DNA of 13,640 nucleotides from Peptococcaceae bacterium (GTDB lineage Bacteria > Bacillota > Peptococcia > DRI-13 > UBA5745). The stretch is taken from assembly GCA_031264885.1 (NCBI GenBank), contig JAISDM010000104.1:1-13640 (forward strand), given 5' to 3'. The notes under the pieces are model-generated. The model ran no database searches. It was not told the DNA's origin and saw nothing but the letters and a program-made list of their open reading frames with translations. Of this stretch, positions 5,795 through 12,261 are shown piece by piece. The position numbers and the translations under genes are program-made. The stretch's first letter is position 1. Every line of letters starts with the position of its first letter.

Positions 5795-8434
5795 ATGAAT
5801 TTGGCCAAATATGTGTACCTGTTCAGTGAAGGGAACCGCGACATGAGGAATTTGCTGGGAGGCAAGGGCGCGAACCTTGCGGAAATGACCAACGCGGGAC
5901 TGCCTGTGCCGCAAGGCTTCACCGTCACTACGGAAGCCTGTACCCGTTATTACGGCGACGGGCGCGAAATCGCCAAAGAAATACAGGACGAAATATTCGC
6001 CAACATGTCAAAGCTTGAGGAAATCACCGGCAAGCGCTTCGGAGACAAAAAGAACCCGCTTTTGGTCTCGGTAAGGAGCGGAGCGCGCGCTTCCATGCCC
6101 GGAATGATGGACACCATATTGAACCTGGGCCTCAACGACGAGGTCGTGGCGGGATTTGCCGCCAAAACAGGCAACGAGCGTTTTGCCTATGACAGTTACC
6201 GCCGCTTCATACAGATGTTCAGCGACGTGGTCATGGAGCAGCCGAAAAGCGCGTATGAGAAAATCATCGACGCCATGAAAGAAGCGAAGGGCGTCCAGCT
6301 CGACACAGAGCTGACCGCGGAAGATCTGAAGGATCTCGTCGTGAAATTCAAGGCCCTCTACAAGAGCGCCAAGGGAGAGGATTTCCCGGCGCAGCCCGTC
6401 ACACAGCTCATCGAAGCGGTGCGCGCCGTGTTTCGCAGCTGGGACAATCCCCGGGCCAACACCTACCGCCGCATGAACGAAATACCCTACGACTGGGGTA
6501 CCGCCGTCAACATACAGAGCATGGTGTTCGGCAACAGCGGCGAAAGCTCCGGGACAGGCGTGGCCTTCACCCGCAACCCCGCCACAGGGGAGAAAGCGCT
6601 GTTCGGCGAGTACCTGATCAACGCTCAGGGCGAGGACGTCGTGGCGGGCATACGCACACCCGTCCCCATAAGCCACCTCCGCGACCAAATGCCGCAGGTC
6701 TATGAAGAATTCTCAGCCATCGCCTCAAGGCTCGAGAAGCACTATAAAGACATGCAGGATATGGAGTTCACCATAGAAGACGGCAAGCTCTACATGCTGC
6801 AAACCCGCAACGGCAAGCGTACCGCGGCGTCGGCGCTCAAAATAGCCGTCGATCTCGTGGATGAGGGCATGATCACTGAACGCGAGGCCGTTCTGCGCGT
6901 CGAGCCCAAACAGCTCGACAGCCTGCTGCACCCGCAGTTCGATCCGGACGCGCTGGCCGCCGCCCCCGCGATAGGCAAGGGCCTCGCCGCCAGTCCCGGC
7001 GCGGCTGCGGGGCAAGTGGTTTTTACCGCCGAAGACGCGGCCAAATGGGACGCCGGCGGCAAAAAAGTGATCCTCACGCGCCTGGAGACGAGTCCCGAAG
7101 ACATCGAAGGCATGGCGGTCGCCCAGGGAATCCTCACCGCCCGGGGCGGCATGACCTCCCACGCGGCGGTGGTGGCCCGGGGCATGGGCACATGCTGCGT
7201 ATCGGGCGTCACAGAGCTGACCGTGGACTATGAGAACAAATGTTTTACCCTCGGCGGCAAGGTGTACCACGAAGGGGATTTTATCTCCCTCGACGGCGGA
7301 ACCGGCAATGTGTACGCGGGCGCCATTCCCACCGTGGAAGCCGCCATATCGGGGGACTTCGGCCGCCTGATGGCCTGGGCGGACGCCGCGCGCAAGCTTG
7401 AGGTATACGCCAACGCCGATACGCCCAAGGACGCGAAGCAAGCGGTGGATTTCGGCTGCGAAGGCATAGGGCTCTGCCGGACGGAACATATGTTTTTCGA
7501 GACCGACCGGATCAAAGCCGTGCGCGAGATGATCGTGGCCCAGGACGCCCAGTCGCGCAAAACAGCCCTCGCCAAGCTCCTCCCCTATCAGCAAGGCGAT
7601 TTTGAGGGGATCTACGAAGCCATGGGCGCAAGACCCGTGATCATCCGTTACCTCGACCCCCCGCTCCACGAATTTTTGCCCCATGAAGACGCGGATATAG
7701 CGGACATAGCCGCCGACCTCGGCATCACCGCCGCCCGGCTGCGCGCCGTCGTGGACAGCCTGCATGAGTTCAACCCGATGATGGGCCACCGGGGCGTGCG
7801 CCTGTCCGTGAGCTTCCCGGAGATCGCCGAAATGCAGACGACCGCCGTGATCACCGCCGCGCTGAACGTCTCAAAGAAGCTGGGAATAAGCATCACCCCG
7901 CAAATCATGATACCCCTCGTAGGCGACGTCAAGGAATTCATATATGTGAAAAAATTCGTGGTAAAAACCGCCGAGAAACTGATCAAACAAGCCGGCAGCA
8001 ATATGCGCTTCAAAATCGGAACCATGATAGAGGTTCCCCGCGCCGCGCTCACCGCGGATGAAATAGCCGCCGAAGCCGACTTCTTCAGCTTTGGCACCAA
8101 CGACCTCACCCAGATGACCTTCGGCTTCTCCCGGGACGACGCGGCAAAATTCCTGGACGACTACTACGAGAAAAAAATCTTCGAAAGCGACCCCTTCGCC
8201 CATCTGGACCAGAAAGGCGTAGGCCAGCTCGTGGAACTCGCCGTAACCCAAGGCCGCGGCGCGAATCCGGATCTGCACATCGGCATCTGCGGCGAACACG
8301 GCGGCGATCCCTCAAGCGTGGAATTCTGCCACGCCGCCCGCCTCGACTACGTCAGCTGCTCGCCGTACCGCGTCCCCATCGCCCGCCTCGCCGCCGCCCA
8401 AGCAGCGATACGCAGCCCGGAGGACAAGAAATAA
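5795..8434 (+). CDS. ppdK: Pyruvate, phosphate dikinase
   Basis: PPDK interconverts pyruvate + ATP + Pi with phosphoenolpyruvate + AMP + PPi in the cytosol; in anaerobic Clostridia it serves PPi-linked glycolysis or gluconeogenesis. The 879 residues are full length (family about 870-880). The order is an N-terminal ATP-grasp region starting YVYLFSEGNRDMRNLLGGKGANLAEM, a central phosphohistidine domain with GGMTSHAAVVARGMG (catalytic His456, regulatory-type Thr454), and a C-terminal PEP/pyruvate barrel with GICGEHGGDPSS (catalytic Cys832). These positions are nearly identical to His455 and Cys831 of the Clostridium symbiosum enzyme. GGAGATGGAGG precedes ATG closely. It is divergent from yebC, monocistronic as far as visible, and followed by a hairpin. 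No PPDK regulatory kinase is in the window. Confidence 0.98.
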   Translation: MNLAKYVYLFSEGNRDMRNLLGGKGANLAEMTNAGLPVPQGFTVTTEACTRYYGDGREIAKEIQDEIFANMSKLEEITGKRFGDKKNPLLVSVRSGARASMPGMMDTILNLGLNDEVVAGFAAKTGNERFAYDSYRRFIQMFSDVVMEQPKSAYEKIIDAMKEAKGVQLDTELTAEDLKDLVVKFKALYKSAKGEDFPAQPVTQLIEAVRAVFRSWDNPRANTYRRMNEIPYDWGTAVNIQSMVFGNSGESSGTGVAFTRNPATGEKALFGEYLINAQGEDVVAGIRTPVPISHLRDQMPQVYEEFSAIASRLEKHYKDMQDMEFTIEDGKLYMLQTRNGKRTAASALKIAVDLVDEGMITEREAVLRVEPKQLDSLLHPQFDPDALAAAPAIGKGLAASPGAAAGQVVFTAEDAAKWDAGGKKVILTRLETSPEDIEGMAVAQGILTARGGMTSHAAVVARGMGTCCVSGVTELTVDYENKCFTLGGKVYHEGDFISLDGGTGNVYAGAIPTVEAAISGDFGRLMAWADAARKLEVYANADTPKDAKQAVDFGCEGIGLCRTEHMFFETDRIKAVREMIVAQDAQSRKTALAKLLPYQQGDFEGIYEAMGARPVIIRYLDPPLHEFLPHEDADIADIAADLGITAARLRAVVDSLHEFNPMMGHRGVRLSVSFPEIAEMQTTAVITAALNVSKKLGISITPQIMIPLVGDVKEFIYVKKFVVKTAEKLIKQAGSNMRFKIGTMIEVPRAALTADEIAAEADFFSFGTNDLTQMTFGFSRDDAAKFLDDYYEKKIFESDPFAHLDQKGVGQLVELAVTQGRGANPDLHIGICGEHGGDPSSVEFCHAARLDYVSCSPYRVPIARLAAAQAAIRSPEDKK

Positions 8435-8473
8435 ACCACCCGGAATCATTGATTTTATTCGGCTTTTCAACAA

Positions 8474-8493
8474 CCGCGGAACAGCATCCGCGG
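8474..8493 (+). other. Small hairpin after ppdK
   Basis: CCGCGGA and TCCGCGG pair around a six-base loop 40 bp after the ppdK stop. No T-run follows. It may protect the 3' end or work together with the next hairpin. Confidence 0.4.
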
Positions 8494-8512
8494 AAAATAA
8501 ACATCATGCACG

Positions 8513-8538
8513 AAAGGGGACGGCTCGCCGTCCCCTTT
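8513..8538 (+). terminator. Terminator candidate for ppdK
   Basis: AAAGGGGACGG (8513-8523) pairs with CCGTCCCCTTT (8528-8538) around a CTCG loop, giving an 11-bp perfect stem 78 bp past the ppdK stop. The T stretch is short (TTTACTTT), so termination may be incomplete. The A/T symmetry would allow it to work on either strand. Confidence 0.6.
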
Positions 8539-8555
8539 ACTTTGAGAATGCCGCA

Positions 8556-8583
8556 GTTTCAATTTCTCTTGACAAATTGAAAC
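8556..8583. promoter_or_regulatory. Perfect inverted repeat over the fic promoter (operator candidate)
   Basis: GTTTCAATTT (8556-8565) and AAATTGAAAC (8574-8583) are perfect 10-bp arms with an 8-base spacer. The arms flank and partly cover the -35 box TTGACA (8569-8574), a classic position for a repressor of the downstream Fic-winged-helix gene. The centre-to-centre distance of 18 bases fits a dimer on successive helical turns. Confidence 0.65.
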
Positions 8584-8599
8584 GAAACGGGTGTAATAT
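8569..8599 (+). promoter_or_regulatory. Promoter for the Fic gene
   Basis: Consensus -35 TTGACA (8569-8574) and a TAATAT -10 (8594-8599) are 19 bases apart, slightly long. Transcription would start near 8606, leaving a 25-base leader that contains the ribosome binding site. Confidence 0.5.
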
Positions 8600-8612
8600 A
8601 AAGTGTAATTTC

Positions 8613-8622
8613 AGGAAGGAGG
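8613..8622 (+). promoter_or_regulatory. Ribosome binding site deciding the TTG start of the Fic gene
   Basis: AGGAAGGAGG is eight bases upstream of the in-frame TTG at 8631. An ATG at 8624 is out of frame and stops after six codons, and the longer in-frame TTG at 8577 lies upstream of the predicted transcription start. Confidence 0.8.
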
Positions 8623-8630
8623 AATGCCCT

Positions 8631-9773
8631 TTGACCACAAATAGAGCCGGAACGCTCAAAACAAACCTTTCAGGAGCCGCGGCGTATCCATCCTTTGCCC
8701 CGGCGCCCTTGCCGCCCAGCCCGGCTGTCGAGCTTGGCGATATGGTAAATTTGCTCGTGGCGGCCAATAAACAGCTTGCGCTTTTGAACGGACTGTCCGC
8801 TTACATTCCGAATATCCACCTGTTCGTTTCCATGTACGTCCGCAAGGAAGCCCTAATGTCCTCTCAAATTGAGGGAACGCAGGCGACACTCGAAGACGTG
8901 CTTGACCCGTTTTTGGACGTGAACGCAAACCACGGCGTTGCCGATGTAATTAACTACATCAAAGCGACGGAGTTTGCGATTGCCAGGCAAAAAGAATTGC
9001 CGCTCTGCAACCGCTTAATCAAGGAAACCCACGCTGTGTTAATGGAGGGCATTCGCGGGCAGGAGAAGAATCCCGGTGAGTTTCGCCGTTCGCAAAATTG
9101 GATCGGAGGACAAGGCGGCGCCCTCAAAGACGCCCGGTATATCCCCCCGAACGTCGAAGACATGATGGAATCCATGTCCGACCTCGAAAAATACATCCAC
9201 GCGGACGATGAGCTTGACGCGCTGATCCGCGCCGCGCTCATTCATTATCAGTTCGAGACCATACACCCCTTCCTCGACGGCAACGGACGTATCGGCCGGC
9301 TGCTCATTACACTGTTCCTAATGGAAAAAGGCATTTTATCCGCGCCTGTGCTGTATATCTCCTACTTCCTCAAAAAGAACCGCGTCGAGTATTACGACAG
9401 AATGACCGAGGTTCGCGGCAAAGGCAATTACGAACAATGGATCAGATTTTTTCTGCAAGCGGTTTTGGAATCCGCCGAGGACGCGGTGGACAAAATCCAA
9501 AAACTCTCCGCGCTCCACACCCGAAACGCGGAAATAACCGGCAAAATGGGCCGGGCCGCAAAAACAGCCACACTCCTGCTTTCATACCTTGAAGCGAACC
9601 CCATCATAGAGATCCAAAAAACAGCCGCCGCGCTTTCGCGCTCATACAATACGGTTTCATCGGCAGTCCAACGCCTCTGCGGCGCGGGAATCCTGGTACA
9701 GAGCGAAACAGCACACCGAAGCAGAATATTCAGCTATAAAGACTACCTCGACCTGCTCCGCGAGGGAACGTAA
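8631..9773 (+). CDS. Fic family protein with C-terminal winged helix
   Basis: Fic enzymes transfer AMP (or a related moiety) from a nucleotide to a hydroxyl side chain of a target protein. From TTG at 8631 the product has 380 residues. The N-terminal Fic_N region (about 20-95) contains PLPPSPAVEL and MYVRKEALMSSQIEGTQATLEDVL; S77-x-x-x-E81-G82 fits the (S/T)xxxE(G/N) inhibitory motif, marking a self-inhibited class II Fic protein. The active-site loop HPFLDGNGRIGR (212-223) keeps catalytic His212, the acidic metal ligand D216 and Arg223. Residues about 312-357 form a winged-helix segment (LLSYLEANPIIEIQKTAAAL...TVSSAVQRLCGAGIL), suggesting DNA binding. A perfect inverted repeat at its own promoter makes self-regulation plausible (inference). 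No antitoxin partner is adjacent, as expected for class II. The target is unknown. Confidence 0.93.
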   Translation: MTTNRAGTLKTNLSGAAAYPSFAPAPLPPSPAVELGDMVNLLVAANKQLALLNGLSAYIPNIHLFVSMYVRKEALMSSQIEGTQATLEDVLDPFLDVNANHGVADVINYIKATEFAIARQKELPLCNRLIKETHAVLMEGIRGQEKNPGEFRRSQNWIGGQGGALKDARYIPPNVEDMMESMSDLEKYIHADDELDALIRAALIHYQFETIHPFLDGNGRIGRLLITLFLMEKGILSAPVLYISYFLKKNRVEYYDRMTEVRGKGNYEQWIRFFLQAVLESAEDAVDKIQKLSALHTRNAEITGKMGRAAKTATLLLSYLEANPIIEIQKTAAALSRSYNTVSSAVQRLCGAGILVQSETAHRSRIFSYKDYLDLLREGT

Positions 9774-9878
9774 TACGAAAACCCCGATAAACCCGGATAG
9801 ATTCAGCCAACAAAATAAACGCATGGAGGCAACCCACAGAGCCGCATGCGTAAACGCGCAAACTTCTGCGGAAAACCG

Positions 9879-9998
9879 TGCTAAAAAACACAGAGCGTTG
9901 CGACGAAGCGTTCTAATTCTCACTTTTCCGGCGAGGATACCCGGTTTCACACCGCATTTGGCACTGTTCCTCGCGCAAAAGTATGCTAAATAACACAG
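9879..9998 (+). repeat. Direct repeat TGCTAAAWAACACAG
   Basis: TGCTAAAAAACACAG (9879-9893) and TGCTAAATAACACAG (9984-9998) differ at one base and lie 105 bp apart. A third relative, CGCTAAATAGCATAC, occurs at 10015-10029. Flanking bases are also similar (CGCGCAAA upstream), suggesting a decayed multi-copy element. Confidence 0.55.
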
Positions 9999-10037
9999 TC
10001 TGCGCGAGGAACCGCGCTAAATAGCATACTTTTGCGC
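9966..10037. repeat. Two overlapping, mutually exclusive inverted repeats
   Basis: Arms A: GTTCCTCGCGCA (9966-9977) and TGCGCGAGGAAC (10001-10012), 12 bp perfect. Arms B: GCGCAAAAGTATGCTA (9973-9988) and TAGCATACTTTTGCGC (10022-10037), 16 bp perfect. The left arms share five bases and arm A' lies inside loop B, so both stems cannot form fully at once. Confidence 0.85.
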
Positions 10038-10094
10038 AACGTTTTGCGCGTTTTGCTCAAATTTTCAACCTGCAGAATTGCGCGCGTCAGTTCC

Positions 10095-10166
10095 CCGTCA
10101 TTCCAGGCACTCATTTCCGTCATCCCGGGCACTCCTTCGTCCGTCATTCCGGGCTTGTCCCGGAAT
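10095..10166 (+). repeat. Tandem CCGTCATYCCRGG units ending in a CCGGAAT hairpin
   Basis: Near-identical 18-base units start at 10095, 10117 and 10141 (CCGTCATTCCAGGCACTC, CCGTCATCCCGGGCACTC and a third that continues into the hairpin ATTCCGGG-CTTGT-CCCGGAAT at 10146-10166). The last unit matches the element in the ruvA-ruvB gap at 2511-2535 exactly over more than 20 bases. Confidence 0.75.
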
Positions 10167-10293
10167 CCAAGCGGCCGGACGAAAAAGCGCCCATCTTTTC
10201 TTATTCCCCTTGGAGGGGGTAGGGGGTGGTTCGCCAGCAATACTACCCCTTGACATACTTTATATTGTGTTAACGATGCAATTTTTGACGTTT

Positions 10294-11844
10294 TCAGACA
10301 GTCTGGGACAGCAAAATGACACCCGCCGCTTCGTCCCAGCCCACATTTACCCCCAGCATCTCAAAATCCCTCAGCTTGAAGTAGTTATTGCCGTCAATAT
10401 TATAGACGGTGAAGAATTTTGCCTCGCCATTGACCAGCAAGTTGGCCGTACTGGGCAGTACGGCGCGGCTGCCGGCGGTTGTTTGTTCCAGTTCGGCGCC
10501 GGTAGGCTGGTACGTTTCGCCGTTTCGCAGACTGATGGCAGCGGTAGCTTCGTCCCAACCCACACTAAAAGCACAGGATGTATCCTTCAAGATGAAAGCC
10601 ACGTCCCGCAGCTTAAAGAAATTATTGCCGTTAATGTTATAAGACTGGATAGTAACAGCTTCCGCGCCGGCGACGGATAATTTTTGACTGCCGGCCAGAG
10701 CGCTGACCGCGTTGACCGCCAGCGGTTCCTCCACAGGAACGGCGTCGGAAGCATCCGCCGCCGAAACGTCCAAGGCCGCGTCCGCCACAAAACCCAACGC
10801 GTTATTCACGTTGCGTCCGGCGGAGATGGATTTGCCTTCAAAGGCCAGGCCGACAGAACCGCCGCCATCCAGGCACATAGCGTTGACCAATCCCAATTCC
10901 TGACACGCGGCGGCCGCTTCCGCCAGCGTCGCGGCGGGCATGTTGCCGACGACGACCTGTCCGTCTTCCGTGGCGCCGATGAAGGAGTGAGCGGACCGGT
11001 TTGTGTTGACCTTTGCCTCGGTAAAACCCTCCGCCGCGCCGTCCGCGGTTACCTGTCCGTTGATGATGAGGCTGGGTCCGGCGCCCACCGCTACCTTCAC
11101 GCCGTCCCAGTCTTTCGGATCGGTAAAGGTCGTGCTGATCCGGGATGTATAGGTCACCGCGGCGCCGATTCCGAATCGCTCGCTCACCAAATAAGCCGTG
11201 GCAGGGCCGTAGAGTATGGCAAATCCGTCGCCGGGCGTCCAAAAATCACTGTCAGAGATTTGAGTCACGGCGCCGCCGCTGACCAGAACGGCTTTGCCTC
11301 CAGACGCCACAGAAACCGCCGCGCCGTATTCCGGGGTGAATATTGTGATGGCGTCGGGCTCTTCACTGGGATGGTTGATTCGCCAGGGAATGGACCGTTC
11401 CAATCCGTTGACATAGCCGCTGAAGCTGAAAGAAACACGATCTACCAGCAGACGGCCTTGCTCCGTGAACCCGACCACCGCGCCGCCGCCGGTATGGAGC
11501 AGCTTCCCGTCCCGGATGAGGGTCCCCCAGGGAATAGGCACGCCGTTGTAAGCTTCAAAGTATGTACCGTTGACAGCGGCAAAGGCGCCCGCTTCCGCGG
11601 CCATGTCCGCCACGGAAGCAGTAGACGTCATATTGCCGTTGGCGGAAATTTGGACGGGATGTATCGCGGACTGATTCATGTCGATACGTACATAATTCAT
11701 TTTGATTCCGCCAACCGTCTGATTCTGGAGAAGCTCATAAGGAACAGCGGCCAACACCGGTTCCGGATTCAAAACCGCTATAAAGACAAAGAGCAGCAAC
11801 AAAGATAAAGATCGAGCGATTGCTTTTTCCCGCAAAAATTTCAT
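10294..11844 (-). CDS. Secreted phosphodiester glycosidase (NAGPA-like) with C-terminal stalk repeats
   Basis: The 516-residue protein starts with a clear signal peptide (hydrophobic 11-26, likely cleaved after ...EPVLA, about 32). Residues about 45-355 match the phosphodiester glycosidase domain shared with the human lysosomal uncovering enzyme: AFAAVNGTYFEAYNGVPIPWGTLIRDGKLL (87-116), TNRSAHSFIG (281-290), MCLDGGGSVGLAF (323-335) and GRNVNNALGFV (343-353). The C-terminus carries two copper-amine-oxidase-like stalk repeats, YNINGNNFFKLRDVAFIL...VGWDEATAAISL (402-439) and YNIDGNNYFKLRDFEMLGVNVGWDE...ILL (481-512), which probably position the enzyme on the wall. There is no LPxTG sorting motif. 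Family members cleave sugars from phosphodiesters; bacterial substrates, perhaps wall or capsule polymers, are mostly unknown. AGGAGG precedes ATG by seven bases. It is convergent with the Fic gene. Confidence 0.9.
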   Translation of the reverse strand: MKFLREKAIARSLSLLLLFVFIAVLNPEPVLAAVPYELLQNQTVGGIKMNYVRIDMNQSAIHPVQISANGNMTSTASVADMAAEAGAFAAVNGTYFEAYNGVPIPWGTLIRDGKLLHTGGGAVVGFTEQGRLLVDRVSFSFSGYVNGLERSIPWRINHPSEEPDAITIFTPEYGAAVSVASGGKAVLVSGGAVTQISDSDFWTPGDGFAILYGPATAYLVSERFGIGAAVTYTSRISTTFTDPKDWDGVKVAVGAGPSLIINGQVTADGAAEGFTEAKVNTNRSAHSFIGATEDGQVVVGNMPAATLAEAAAACQELGLVNAMCLDGGGSVGLAFEGKSISAGRNVNNALGFVADAALDVSAADASDAVPVEEPLAVNAVSALAGSQKLSVAGAEAVTIQSYNINGNNFFKLRDVAFILKDTSCAFSVGWDEATAAISLRNGETYQPTGAELEQTTAGSRAVLPSTANLLVNGEAKFFTVYNIDGNNYFKLRDFEMLGVNVGWDEAAGVILLSQTV

Positions 11845-11932
11845 TGTCAGTCCTCCTAACCGAAATCCGCGCTGAAATTATCTACCCCTAAAGCTAATGA
11901 TCTAAAATTGATGAATATATCAAAGGATTTCA
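11845..11932. other. Intergenic spacer between the small gene and the glycosidase
   Basis: These 88 bp carry the AGGAGG site of the glycosidase gene. A weak minus-strand GATAAT (near 11877) could be its -10 box, but no good -35 matches it. Most of an 8-bp inverted repeat (11908-11936) also falls here. Confidence 0.5.
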
Positions 11933-11936
11933 TCAA
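11908..11936 (-). terminator. AT-rich inverted repeat at the end of the small gene
   Basis: TTGATGAA (11908-11915) and TTCATCAA (11929-11936) are perfect 8-bp arms with a 13-base loop. Read on the minus strand the hairpin overlaps the small gene's stop codon and is followed by TTTT, so it may be a weak terminator. It could instead be an operator for the glycosidase gene. Confidence 0.35.
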
Positions 11937-12097
11937 CCGTTCGCCACCCACTCGTAAATATCCGGATGTTTCTCTTTGTCAATAAACACATTGCCATCCG
12001 CGTCGGTAGGGAGCGTGACGCGTTTCGGGGTCCGTTTCAAGGCCGCCGCCACAATTTGCTCATCAAGCGAAATCGCCGCGGCCTGATCCATGCCCAT
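11933..12097 (-). CDS. Hypothetical 54-residue protein (possibly a truncated remnant)
   Basis: ATG at 12097 opens 54 codons ending in TGA at 11933. The product reads MGMDQAAAISLDEQIVAAAL for its first 20 residues, then KRTPKRVTLPTDADGNVFID, then KEKHPDIYEWVANG. The composition looks like a real protein: a short amphipathic helix, then TLPTDADGN and an acidic/aromatic tail. There is no membrane segment or signal. An in-frame stop lies 27 bases upstream, and the purine-rich GGGGA is too far (about 16 bases) to be a good ribosome binding site. A promoter with TATACT (12137-12132) fits a short leader. I do not recognise the family. It could be a complete small protein, or the C-terminal end of a longer gene cut by insertion of the upstream AT-rich segment. 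Confidence 0.5.
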   Translation of the reverse strand: MGMDQAAAISLDEQIVAAALKRTPKRVTLPTDADGNVFIDKEKHPDIYEWVANG

Positions 12098-12131
12098 ACA
12101 CGTATGAATAGATTCCCCGATTCATAATTTT

Positions 12132-12160
12132 AGTATACTCTATTCTACAGATTTTATCGA
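12132..12160 (-). promoter_or_regulatory. Promoter candidate for the small gene
   Basis: On the minus strand TCGATA (12160-12155) and TATACT (12137-12132) are 17 bases apart. Transcription would start near 12125, about 28 bases before the ATG. The -35 box matches the consensus at four of six positions. Confidence 0.4.
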
Positions 12161-12189
12161 CAGAAATATATCACAACCGCGATTCATAC

Positions 12190-12251
12190 CGATTTGATCA
12201 ATGTTTGAAAAAGTGAAGCGATTTGGTATAATAGGATCATAATCCAAATCG
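12190..12251. promoter_or_regulatory. Three CGATTTG motifs around the AlbA_2 gene promoter
   Basis: CGATTTG occurs at 12190-12196 and as CGATTTGG at 12219-12226, with the inverted copy CCAAATCG at 12244-12251. The last two form an 8-bp inverted repeat with a 17-base spacer that contains the -10 box and the expected transcription start. The palindrome TTGATCAA (12194-12201) overlaps the first motif. The layout suggests operator sites, possibly for the encoded protein itself. Confidence 0.5.
12205..12232 (+). promoter_or_regulatory. Promoter for the AlbA_2 ATP-binding gene
   Basis: TTGAAA (12205-12210) and the consensus TATAAT (12227-12232) are 16 bases apart. Transcription would start near 12239, giving a short leader with GGAGGTG at 12251-12257 before ATG. 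Confidence 0.7.
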
Positions 12252-12261
12252 GAGGTGCGGT

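Larger units (their letters stand above)
9774..10293. other. 520-bp convergent intergenic region rich in inverted repeats
   Basis: The region between the Fic gene and the convergent glycosidase gene has no supported gene. It holds three copies of a GCTAAAWA-type motif (9879, 9984, 10014), two overlapping long inverted repeats (9966-10037), three CCGTCATYCC units (10095-10158), a CCGGAAT hairpin (10146-10166) and a G-run segment (10207-10229). None of the hairpins is followed by a clear T-run, so where the two convergent transcripts end is not obvious. Confidence 0.7.

Noticed and set aside
6725..7789. 354-codon minus-strand open frame inside ppdK
   Set aside because: It lies wholly opposite conserved PPDK sequence; its His/Gly/Val-rich composition is that of a complementary frame and there is no ribosome binding site.
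8577..8630. Upstream in-frame TTG (8577) as the Fic start
   Set aside because: It lies between the -35 and -10 boxes of the promoter and has no ribosome binding site, whereas TTG at 8631 has AGGAAGGAGG at ideal spacing.
8631..9773. Fic gene as half of a two-gene toxin-antitoxin pair
   Set aside because: No small antitoxin gene adjoins it, and the inhibitory SxxxEG motif is within the same protein, so a separate antitoxin is not needed.
9823..9993. 56-codon plus-strand frame starting MEATHRAACV
   Set aside because: It has no ribosome binding site, runs through the repeated GCTAAAWA motifs and ends inside the double hairpin, so it is best explained as chance reading through repeats.
10250..10275. 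Consensus TTGACA on the plus strand reading towards the glycosidase 3' end
   Set aside because: No -10-like hexamer lies 15-19 bases downstream; TATATT is only about four bases away from it, far too close.
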